Part shown: piece by piece, positions 12,001-24,200 of the stretch
How positions within the stretch are numbered: the stretch's first letter is position 1
How the letters are laid out: every line of letters begins with the position of its first letter
Assembly (NCBI GenBank): GCA_018340805.1
Contig: JACMZG010001908.1
Span: 44,266,905-44,330,904, forward strand
From: Microvelia longipes
Taxonomy: Eukaryota; Arthropoda; Insecta; Hemiptera; Veliidae
Direction of reading: 5' to 3'
DNA length: 64,000 nucleotides
Notes under the pieces: generated by a model
Seen by the model: only the letters and a program-made list of their open reading frames with translations
Databases searched by the model: none
What the model was told of the DNA's origin: nothing
Position numbers and translations under genes: made by a program

Positions 12001-15000
12001 AGCAAGAAAAGAAATGGATAGAATAGAAAACGTAGTAACTTAGTCGAAAAAACTTGCCAATAAAATACAATGCAATTTTCAGGGAATTTTTTAGGGAATA
12101 CTTGATAAATAAAATAAATAAATGAAATAAATTATTAAATCAAATGGGATCATGAATAAAAACACAGGGCGTGGAATATTCCTTGATTTATAAATGAGTG
12201 TAAGCTCATTCTCACCTGCATTGAGTCGGATAGCTTGTCCTCGAAAATACAAGTCACCTATTTATATTCAAGTATGTCTTCTAGAGAGGCATGTCATCCG
12301 AAAAGTATAACTGGACTTAAATATTGTTTTTTTTTATTTTTCCTTAATATGCCGTAGGTATATAGGAAAAGAATTGTTTGCAAAAAAATCCAAACCCGGG
12401 ATATCACCGGAACTATCCGTTTCAGGTATTTTAAAGACTCCCTAAGTGTTTTAACAAAGTTGTCTGTCTGTATGTGTGTGTGCATATGTCTGTTATCATC
12501 GTACCCAGTATATTTATGCTAGAAGGATGTGATTTTGTATTTGGTACAAAATCAATATTTGGGCATTGTTATGCTCTCTGGAAAAATATTTTTTTGGGTC
12601 ACAAACCTAAAATAATGACAGCGAAAAATCAAAGAACGCGGAAAAATGTTATGATCAATTTGAGATTTGTAGCTATGTATAAGAGCAACGTATGTGCCAA
12701 GTTTCATCTCATTAGCAGTATATTACAATTTTTATTAAATAACTTGTGTAATAGACCAAGAGCCCAGGGGTGTTTTGTTAATAAAAAGTGTAATGGCTGG
12801 AAGCAGTCTTAATTTTTAGTAAATACCTTCCTGAACAAGGATCTGCAATTCTGCCGACTCGTATCGGATGGGTGTCCCAGGCATAACGCACTTTATAGAC
12901 CAAGAGCCCAGGGGTGTTTTTGTGTAATGGCTGGAACCGGTCTCAATTTTTCGTAAATACCTTCCTGAACAAGGATCTGCAATTCTGCCGACTCGTATCG
13001 GATGGGTGTCCCAGGCAGAAACGCACTTTATAGACCAAGAGCCCAGGGTTGTTTTGTTAATAAAAAGTGTAATGGCTGGAACCGGTCTCAATTTTTCGTA
13101 AATACCTTCCTGAACAAGGATCTGCAATTCTGCCGACTCGTATCGGATGGGTGTCCCAGACAGAGCCTTTGACCCCTAAAGTGCGTTCTGCCTGGGACAC
13201 CCATCCGATACGAGTCAGCAGAATTGCAGATCCTTGTTCAGGAAGGTATTTACGAAAAATTAAGACTGGTTCCAGCCATTACACTTTTTATTAATTTGGG
13301 TGCTAAATTTGACCTCTAAAGTGCGTTCTCCTTGGGACACCCATCCGATACGAGTCGGCAGAATTGCAGATACTTGTTCAGGAAGGTATTTACGAAAAAT
13401 TGAGACCGGTTCCAGCCATTACACTTTTTATTAACAAAACACCCCTGGGCTCTTGGTCTATAAGTACGTTTAAAAAAATCATAAAACAACACAATTGAGT
13501 TGAAATTTTGGACAAGTGTATACCTTTACGTAATAAATAAGTGAACTAAGTTTCGTTACAATACGCTAAGTACATCGATAGTTTATGTTGGATCATAAAT
13601 GTTAAGCTCCACGGAGCGAGATCAGTGCTTGAATGGATGACCACTGGGAATAAAACTAATGCATTGACTATCTGAGGACGAGCGAAGCAAGTCCAATGTA
13701 GGGAAGATTGGCGAAGCAAATTCAATGTGATGAGAAAAAGTTCTGAGGCACCCAGAACCCGGTAACAACTACACTTTTTTTAGTTTGTTAGAAGTCTCTA
13801 TTTTTATTAAAGTTCAATTTTTATCAAACGACTTCTGTACTTTTTTTTAAAAAATTTGAAAAAATCGGAAAGTATTCCAATTGAGTTGAAATTTGGTACA
13901 AGTGTATACCATAAAAAAAGCCCGTTTTAGGGCCTTTTGGCCCATCAGGGTATTCACCCTGCGGGAACCACCTCAGGTGGGTAGCATCTACTACACTCTA
14001 AGAATTAATTAAAGTTGTCGAAATATTTTTAATACAAATAATATTCATAAAATCGTAGCCCGGGCTGCGAACCCCGAACCTCCGGTGCCGAAATCGAAGT
14101 GTATACTATTACGTAATAAAATAAGTACACTAAGTTTCGTTTGGATACAAGCATATCCATGATTTTTGTGATATCATAAAAATTAAGGAGCATTAAGTGT
14201 GGTCAGTACTGTATAGGTGACTGCTGAGAACGAAACGGTTGTATTTACTATTTGAGAACAAGCGAAGCGAGACCTTTATACGTGTTACAGTATAAATTTA
14301 GCAAATTTTACATTCTGAGGACGAGCGAAGCGAGTCCGAAGATGTGTTGCGATATAAATTGGCCGACTTGTATATTCTGAGGACGAGCGAAGCGAGTCCG
14401 AAGATGTGTTGCGATAAAATTGGCCGACTTGTATATTCTGAGGACGAGCGAAGCGAGTCCGAATTACGGAGGATGAGCGTAGAGCTTATAATGACATGAG
14501 GAAAAGTGCCGAGGTACCCCGTATTTTAAATTCAATCCAAATAAATACATAATTAAATAAATTTATTGGTTTAATATTTTATAATCGACAGAAATAAACT
14601 GATATTAAGTATGACTATCAAGTAATAACTTAATTGATACTTGAATATTTTGTCAGGAGATAAAAACTGGAGAAAAAAGCAGATAGTAATTGGACATAGA
14701 AAAAGTAAATTGAACAAAGTAAACCTGATACTTCGAGCAAATTATAAAGTATTTAGAGTTGATTTTTTTCCAACCTTGGCTTTATTCGTTACTTCTATGA
14801 GTCATCGACTTTTTAATTGCCATTTAATTTTCTGTTTTATTCTTACTTGAAACAAGATACTTTATCTGTCTTAGTAAGTGTAACCCTTCAGTTCTTGTTG
14901 AGTTGTTATGTAGTCTTTAATTTAATTTTCTTCTAATTAATAAAGTTAAATGTTCTCAATTTTTCAATAATAAATAACACGACTTAATAAAAAGAAAGAG

Positions 15001-17895
15001 ATATTGGACCAAAGTGTTTATTGAGTAGCGTCCATTTTGATCTTTCATGCAAAAAATTGATAGTATCCACAGATATCGTTTTGCAAGCTAATTGTAGCCA
15101 CAGAGAAAGTTTTGCGGGCTAAAAGTTTTTGTTAGATTTTGTATGATGGCTAAATTAATAAAACAAATCGTGTAAGAGGTTCATCGGAACTTTTCTACAT
15201 TACATCGGATTCGCTACGCTCATCCTCCATTCTTCGAACTCGCTTCGCTCGTCCTCAGATAGTTACTGCATCCGTTTCATCCTCAGCAGTCATCCATAAA
15301 GCACTGACCACAATTAGATTTTTTTCTAATTTTTTAAAATAATCCTGGCGCGGTGGTTTGCGTGTCCACGAATTTTCTCTAATAACGATCCTGGTTGGAA
15401 TGATAATATTTTGTAGTTTTTTTACATTATATAAGTTTATAACTACTAAATAATTCTGACGCGGTGGTCCGCTGTCGGGCGAATTTAATTAAGAATGCGT
15501 GTTTCCGTGCTTAACAAACCACTTCTTAATGGTTAATCTCCGGTTAATGCTTCAGGACCTAAGCAGTTACTCAATTGTCAAGCACTGCTCGTAACTATTT
15601 TTTTCTCTATTTTACAAAGGAAATGTGCATAATTATCCAGTTGGTTGTACAAAACTATGCCTCTAAAATTAGCAGTAGGGACTATTATTTGCACTAGTTT
15701 AAAGCTTAGTAACTTATCATTAAGCTTAGTCAGTTATCTTTAAAGGTTTTAGCGCTTTTCCTTTGAAGAATACAGAAAAAATGAGTTACGAGCAGTGCTT
15801 GACAATTGAGTAACTGCTAAGGTTCTAAAGCATGAACCGGAGCCTTAAGCAAGAAATGGGTTGTTAAGCACGGAAACACGCATTCTAAATGAAATTCGCC
15901 CGACAGGATCACCCCGCCAGAATAATTTAGTAATTTTAAACTTATATAATGTAAAAAACTATAAGAAAAAATTATCGATGTTAGTCTTATACATGACTAC
16001 ATGCGTGCCAGTTTCGATTGGATTGCATAATTTTTCCGCGTTTTACGATTTTTTGAAATTTCCACTGAGTCATTATTGCGGGTTAATGACGTCATAAAAA
16101 AATATTTTCCGAATAGCTCAACGGCAGCGGTAGACTGATTTTTGTACAAAGTTTCAAATCTCTAGTATAAGTACACTAGGAACTACGATTATATTAACAT
16201 ACACACACACACACATACAGACAGACAACTTTGTAAAAAGCACTCAGGAGACCTTAAAATATTTGAAGCTGATAATACCAGTGATATCCCGGTTTCGGAT
16301 TTTTTTGAAAACAATACCTTTCCTATATACCTACGGTACATATGAGAGAAAATAAAAATCCGGGGTAGCTAGGATTCGCTACACTTATTGTCCCTACTTG
16401 GAACTCACTTTGCTTCTCCTTAGAATATACAAGTAGCCAAATTTATACTGCAACACGCCTTCGGACTCGCTTCGCTTGTCCTTAGGTAATAATAACATTA
16501 ATTTTATTCCCAGCGGTTACAAATCTATAGGCACTGACCACGCTAGATGCTGCTTAACTTTTATGATCAAACAAAAACCATAGATACAATTGTCTTGGTG
16601 AACCTATTTATAACGTAACGATATACACTTGTATCGAATTTCAACTCAATTAGGTTATTTTTTGAAATTTTAATAAAATTACACTTATTTTTATCAACGT
16701 TATTGGATAAAAGTTAACAAATGCTGATAATGAGACAAAACTTGGCTACATGCGTGCCAAATCTCAGATTGATCGCAATATTTTTTCTCGTTTTATAATT
16801 TTTGAAATATCAGCTGAGTATATTATCTAATAATGGTGTGTGTTGGTAAAAACAATGTTTGTTGGTGTTAAACGCTTCTTCTGAGTTTTTATAAAATGCA
16901 AAATATATAAAAAAAAGAACCATCTCCAGACCTACGATGTCACTGCCACGTGACTTAACAATTTGTTAAGATAAGAATGTTAAAAATGTTTGTTATTTAT
17001 ACAGAGTTTATAAACCTTAAAACTTGCGTAGGACGTTGTTGGCAACCCTGCATTCTAAATATTTAGCCCTCAACCAGTGAGTCTTATTATATAAATAGGG
17101 TTAATCTCGACCCTTCTTGTTTTCTTAAATTTTCCCCAATTTTCATGTCGTAGAATTTTTAACTTGTATCTAATTTACATTTATTTTATTATAAATGATG
17201 GTTACATCGTTTAAATTATGCAGGGAGTTTAAATAATTTTGATTTATTTCTTTGGCATTTCCATTTCAATTTATTTATCCTTATTTTTATTTTAGTTTAT
17301 GAAAATTGTGTAAAACTATATTTGTAATGTATTATAGCAAATAAATGGTTATTATTATTATTATTTTATGAAAATTGTGTGACGTCATTAATGACAGTCC
17401 CACAATAATGACTCCACAATAAGTTAGTAAAACTTCAAAAAGAGTTTACATTGAGCTAAAATTTTATACAGATGTACTACTATGCATGGTTAACAAGTAT
17501 ACGAGTTAATATTTTATTATCAGCAATTATTTCTGGTTTTATCAATTGACATGTAATAAAATATAATGTAAACAAATCAATTTTGTCACCAATACATTTA
17601 AATATTCGCTTTTATTGCATATAGGTGGACCTATATAAAATAGAAATATGAAAAACTGATATAGGACAACGACAACAGCGATGAGGCCACAAAGCGGCCA
17701 CAGAGAGGCGCGGGACAGCACCGCGGCTTCCTTCACATCCCCTGCTTGCGGTCAAAAGGTTGGAAGCCTCCTGTTATGATTAGTATTTGTATTGCTTTTT
17801 TTTTGTTATATTAATGTATTATTTATATTATAATTTTAATATATAAATAATAGGAGGGATTATATATATATACTATATATTATATATATATAATA

Positions 17896-17929
<34 letters not shown>

Positions 17930-18055
17930 GTCTTTCTCTTTCTTCTTCGTTTATTTAACTTCTTATGTAAAATAAAGTAATTTTTAACAAGTAGGGAAAC
18001 TCCTATATAACCATGTAAAAAATTAGACATGCGTGATCGGCTGTATCTATCGCGC

Positions 18056-18133
<78 letters not shown>

Positions 18134-18140
18134 TATTATA

Positions 18141-18228
<88 letters not shown>

Positions 18229-21200
18229 TAATATAAATAGGTATATTATTGTATTGTAATTAAGTTAGTGATAATTTAGATGATAAAATTTAGTACAAAC
18301 TGAGAGCATAGCCAGGTATACGGACCTCGGATCTACGAGGTGTATAATGTCAGTATAAATTATTATTATATACTTGTTTATTATACTCACTTATAAATAG
18401 CTACTCCTAGGAAGCCCAACATTAATACTACAAATAAGCTACTACCAGCCACAGCAGCTAGAAACAACAAAAATAAAATAACTTATTTTCTTCTTACAAA
18501 ATTTAAAAATAAAAGAAAACATTTTTACAAAGGTGAAAATAAAATGGAGTGTATTTTTTTATGAAGAGGATCTAATTAAATTTATTTTAACGCGTACTTA
18601 CTTAGTGGTGATAAAAAAACAACAAGGTGGCCGCGCATTCGCCACTTGTTGCAGTATTTATTATCTACATAACCATAAAATTAGTCTCGTAGCTTGAGTG
18701 ACAGAGGAGGGAGCCTCCCCAAAAAATGTCGCCTCTCTGATAAAGAAGTTTTTAGCGGAGGCATTTTAAAGTTGTGCGAAACATTGCCCCCTCTGTTATC
18801 AGCTCCCCCCCCCCCCATACAAGTTTTGGCTGCATAAGGGCCAACTAGAAATTTTACTTTGAACTACAAAGACTTTTTGAAACATTAATCTTTATAATAT
18901 TTATCTTTTATAGTTTTCCTTCCTTCTTTTATCTAATTTCCTATTTTATAAACTTTAAATTTTCTTTTGTTTCCCCTAATTTTCTTGAATCTTCAAACAG
19001 TCATATTTGGAGATAACGTATAAATAAATACTAACCTACAAAGACCATATATTCCCTGGTATCATCGTATATAGAGACTGGTGTCCTGACTACGTCATCT
19101 AGTTGTATTTCGGTGGAACTGACGTATTCACCCCGGTTTCCCAACAGAATCTGCTGGTGTGGGATACCTTCTGAAATACCTGCAAAATAATACAATGCAA
19201 GTTTAGTGTTATCTAAAAAAATTAATAAAGTACTTAAAACAACAAAGTACTAAACGCAGATGCGACACTATTGTTTTTGTAGGTTCAAATGATGACATAC
19301 TGAAAAAGAGCACTAATATGGCTTTGAAACAAGTAGATTGGTGGATTATATTGAATAGATTAAACCTAAACGAATCTAAAACAGAAGCTATAGGACTTAG
19401 TAATTAGGGTAAATGGAAACCAAGTAAATATTCATTTAAAATATAATGACATAACAATGCTGAATGTAAAATAATAAAATTATTAGGTGTAAAAATAATA
19501 AGAATTAGGTATTTTTATACCTAATTCTTATTATTGAGAATTAATTATTATTCGAATTAATAAGAAACTAAGCTCAAGCTGCTGCAACACCAAGGAGCTT
19601 AAAAAATGAATTTATTAAGTCAAAATTATATAGGGTTGAGCGTGCAACTTGTGCAAGTAAATCTTTGATAATTAAAAAAAAAATAGATGCATTCACAATA
19701 TACCACCTAGGAAATCTTTAAATTAAAGTTTTAACAATTACCAGGCATATACATATACAGGCTGGTATTAAAGACACCCCTCTTTTCATATTTTTGAAAT
19801 TTAGGGCATTTCGGTTATATATAGTGTTCGATATTTGTATGCGAGAACTATTTTTGCTGTCATTTTTCTTTGGTGACAATCGATTTGTAGATCCATAGAA
19901 AAGGCTGGTCTGCCCTACCCCCACTCTAGGGTTTTTCCTTTTTCTTAAAACGTCAGTTGCTATCTCGATGCCGACTCTCGTGATACGCGTCTCAAATAAC
20001 CGAAAAATACAATTAAATTAATCAAACCTATTAAAGTGATTATAATAAATGAAATACCGGTACGAACGTGGGTTAATCGTTGTGTCGTTACAAACAAGCA
20101 GCGAAAAGTGTGCCAGCATCATCACAAACCAAGAAGTTATGGATTACAAATATAACAAGGTACTTTTCTCTTGATATTTCATTTCTTCCTCGATACCATT
20201 ATGTTAGATTTTATACATATAGAGAAGATTATTTTTGTGCATTGACCATTAGGGCGCAGCGCCTTGATAACACTTTAAGACAACTTAATCTAAAATTCCA
20301 ACTAGGATCCCATATAACATATTTCTTGATTTTTTTTATTACTAATATTTTGCCCTCTAGGAAGAAGGAGCGAAACTGTAAAAGTAAAAAAATAGTTAAA
20401 AATAAAGTTTATAATGTGGGTTATTTGTGTATTTTAGGTAAAATAAATAATGTTTTAAACCAGGACATTTTTCTTTGTTTCTAATAGTTTGCCAACATTT
20501 TTAACTTTAATTTCTTTGGGCATCCTTCTACATTTTTGCCCCATCATAGGGAGGAAATAATAGTCATGAAAAAACTGTCCAAGTATAAAACATTTATTTT
20601 ACCTAAAGAACACATAATAACATTTATTTTTAAAATTTTTTGCACCGTTTTACAGTCTTTCCTTTTCCTAGAAGACAAGCTATTATAGCATGACACTTGG
20701 TTAACATCAGTTGACATTGTGGGTAAATAATACGAGGGAGCCAATGAAGTTAGTCCTGCTAATTAAACCACGTCCACAATTTCATATCAGGCCAACCTCT
20801 TTGGTTCTTCAAAACTATTTTCCCATGCTGTCAACTGATTTTAACCGTGTGTTATACTATAGTAATAGAAAAACATCAAAGAGTAAAATAGTATCATTTT
20901 ACCATTGATAACATGACGAATATTTGATATGAATTTGAATATTCGTTTTGTTATTTGACGTAGATAACTGATAGCTTTTTTTAAGAAGTTCTTTATTGGC
21001 AAAAGTATATAATATTACTTATGTGTAAACCGGAGCCATATTTTATTTATTGATTTGGGGTAAATTGTGCTTTTTTAATTTTTTTTTTTGTATGAATTTC
21101 ATTTATTCTTTGGGGTGAGAGGGGGTTGTTCGGTTCGACTTTGGTTTTTGATTTGGGTATTTTATAATATATGATAGAAGATGGGCTGTCGTGCTCATTG

Positions 21201-24200
21201 ATCTTCAGAGGGCTCGTCGTGCTCATTGATCTTCAGAGGGCTCGTCGTGCTCATCGATCTTCAGAGGGCTTGTCGTGGTCATTGAGACTAGAAGTTATTC
21301 ACTGATACAACTTTATTCGTTGCCCCGCCTGCTCATGATGGCGTTATGCCGAAACCGTTCCAGGGATATTCATATCCAACAGCAAGTATCGACGGTACCT
21401 AATTCTTCAATTGCTTCTTCAACTTGCGGTAAATACAACCTTTTTAATTTTGAAGGTAAAATTCCTCTCTATCTCATACAAAGTGCATTGGATCAGTTAA
21501 GCTCCCACATCGCGTCTATAAGAGATAGCAAAAAGCATTCAACAACGTGTCTTCCTTGCTAAGTGATGCATCTCCTCTCTCTAATTACAACCACAATCTA
21601 TTAAACACCCATTAGTTGGTAGCATTGTTGCAAGCTCACATCTTTTGTAAAATAAAATTGAAGTTGCAATATTTTGTAATCTGTATTTTGCTTAATCAAG
21701 ATTATTGTTATTTTGATTTCAGACAAACCAGTAACTTAGCCTCTATTATTTATCGCAAAAAAGAAAACATTTTATCAACAGTCTACAACGGAACCACTTT
21801 GAAATCTTTGTGTTTGAAACATGAGAAAATCAATGTCAATATATCTACATCTAGATCTACATGTGTCAAACAAATCCCCCCGAATTTCATTATAAACAGA
21901 AAGGAGTTAAATAATAAATCACGCCGCTCCTATCTTTCTGTTATTTAATCCAAATAGCTGAAACTTAAATCTCATGTCGTTTATCCGATATTGTTTTAAA
22001 ACGTAAACATATTCAACAATTGTTTCTATAAAAAACAAGCTGCCAACTATAGAACAAGGCTTCCCTACATATTAGAACATAAAATTTTGCCATTGAGACT
22101 TGCGTGTTTACAAGAAAAAAGAACATTAATTAATATATCTATGTATATAAATATCTTCAAGTATCGGGAACGGAGTACCTCCAAATTACAACAGTTGGCA
22201 GCCATTTAATCATGTTAAATAGAAACGAAAACTGTGTTTCAATGTCCACGAAAGCCTAAAAATACCGCCTATAAATGTAAACAAACTATTTACGGTACTC
22301 AAAATGTTTGTTTTTATAGAATTTATTTGAACAGTCGTACTGGACTTTGGCCCCGGAGGGGCCAGAGTAGCCTGGGCTACGAACCCCGGCTGATATGATA
22401 CCCCTGACATGATATTCTGCTCTCAGTTTATTATCAATAGAATTTGTTGTAAAAAAATTCGCCAACTTTAGCTTCACTTTGAGCATAGTAGATGTGTCCC
22501 ACCCGAGGTGGTTCCCGTAGGGCGAATACCCTGAGGGCCAAAAGGCCCTAAAACGGGCATTATTATTATTATTATTTGAACAGTTTAGTTTAAAATGTTA
22601 ATAATTTGTGTAATAAATACATTTTGCCACATCCAATAGTTTAAGTGCGAATCTTTAAATACTAGGTTTGTTTAAATTACTTAAAACGAGCGGCTGATTA
22701 AACTTTTTTTCGTGTGCACTACTGAACTTAGTACATTTTTGCATTTAACCTATTTTTTGTGTATAATAAAAGCAATCGTAATTTTAAGGCAATACACTGT
22801 CGTCTGCACTTCTCTTTAAAATCTTAATAAAAACATTTGGTTTACCTTTACTATAGTTTCTCTTTTTCATTAACTAAATTATTATAACAATATTTAACAG
22901 AATTTAATACAAAATCATTAAATTATCATGTACATTTTAAAGTACGAAAACACGATAAAAATTAAAACTCACCTATTGTTATCAGGGTTGCCAATAAAAT
23001 TAAATAAAAAAAACCTAAATCAGAAAAGGCGCATGCGCAGTTATTCTAATTTTAGCTATTTTTTTATTTTTGAGCCAGCTATCAGCTGATCGGGCAGTTC
23101 TGAATTTTTTTACATGTGTCAGTATAGGAGTTTCCCTACTTGGTTTATATATTACTTTAGACATGATATTATGAGGACGAGCAAAGCAATCTGAGGTTTT
23201 GAGGAAAAACACCAAGGTACCCCGTGCCACATTTTTTTCATTTTGACAAATAACTAAATTTTAGCATGTGAACTTTGAGCAGGATAGTTTATTAAGTATA
23301 ATTTAGCGTCTTGATTTATTGCATTTAGGATAAAATCGTATACTTATTTAATACTTTCCAAGATCTAATTTAATTTTATTTTTAATGTCGATAGTCCAAG
23401 AACGGGATGATAAAAAATAAATTATTGAACAAATGAATGAAAACATTGATTTATTTAATAAAAAGTTTACAAAATAGTTATTTATGCCATAAGGCTGAGA
23501 AGTGTGTCTTTATGTCACGGCAATTAGATTTACCGACGAGCGTAGCGAGTCGGGAAAAATTGCCAAGACATAAAGACATTCTCAGCCGGATGGCATACAC
23601 TATTTTTTTTGAGGTAGCACTCATTAAATAAACTGCGCTATATACTTAATTGAAAAAAAAAAACAAACGTCCAATTAACTCCATATTATAGTCGTCATTA
23701 AATTCATCCATAGCTTCACACTTTTACTCAAAAATGTAAAAGCTTTACAAATAAACACACAAAAATTGTCAATTAGAACACCTTTTAAAAACAAAAAAAA
23801 TTAGTCTACGAACAAAAACAGAAATAAAATGAACGTTTTTAAAGAAACCTCATGAAGGTTTTACACAGATTTTTTTTTTTGAACACGCTACATTACAGTA
23901 ATGGCGGCAATATATGAATTACTTTTACGTCCTAGGAGTTTTTTTTTACATTCATTATTGTCCTCGGAGGTGAAAAGTACTAAATAACCTCCTATAACAA
24001 TAATGATTGGCTTCTCATCCTAAAAACGGTCCAATAAAGTGCTCAATTACGTATTACCTCAAAAAAATAAAGTTTTACATAATATATCAATAAAATATCT
24101 TGTAAAGCAGTTATCATTCACAACTAGTTTTTAGTAATAAATCTTGAAAAGATACTTTCTGTCCAAAAAAAAAATCAGTAACGCTAAATCATTTTTGCGT

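Larger units (their letters stand above)
13463..14520 (+). mobile_element. Family 3 repeat, right part, interrupted by a SINE-like insertion
   Basis: Continues with the family's gagttgaaattttggacaagtg and taagtttcgtt words, then the GACGAGCGAAGCGAG motifs, and ends gaggtaccccgtatttt. A family 8 element (13910-14096) interrupts it. The terminal part is locally amplified (14312-14465). Confidence 0.72.

Noticed and set aside
12816..13127. 103-codon minus frame with an internal peptide duplication
   Set aside because: It lies wholly in the 115-145-bp tandem array and repeats with it; no protein family resemblance.
18033..18236. Open frames rich in Tyr and Ile (also at 2803, 6932, 8436, 8938, 37354, 54247, 55231, 61464, 63669)
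   Set aside because: They translate alternating TA, CA or TG microsatellites and have no other content.
9077..19179. First idea that the transmembrane and tail exons belong to a cadherin
   Set aside because: No cadherin repeats are present. The tail motifs VDYPAYGVTGP, AQMYHYQ and YECPGLAPTGEMEVKNPLF fit NPDC1/CAB-1 specifically.
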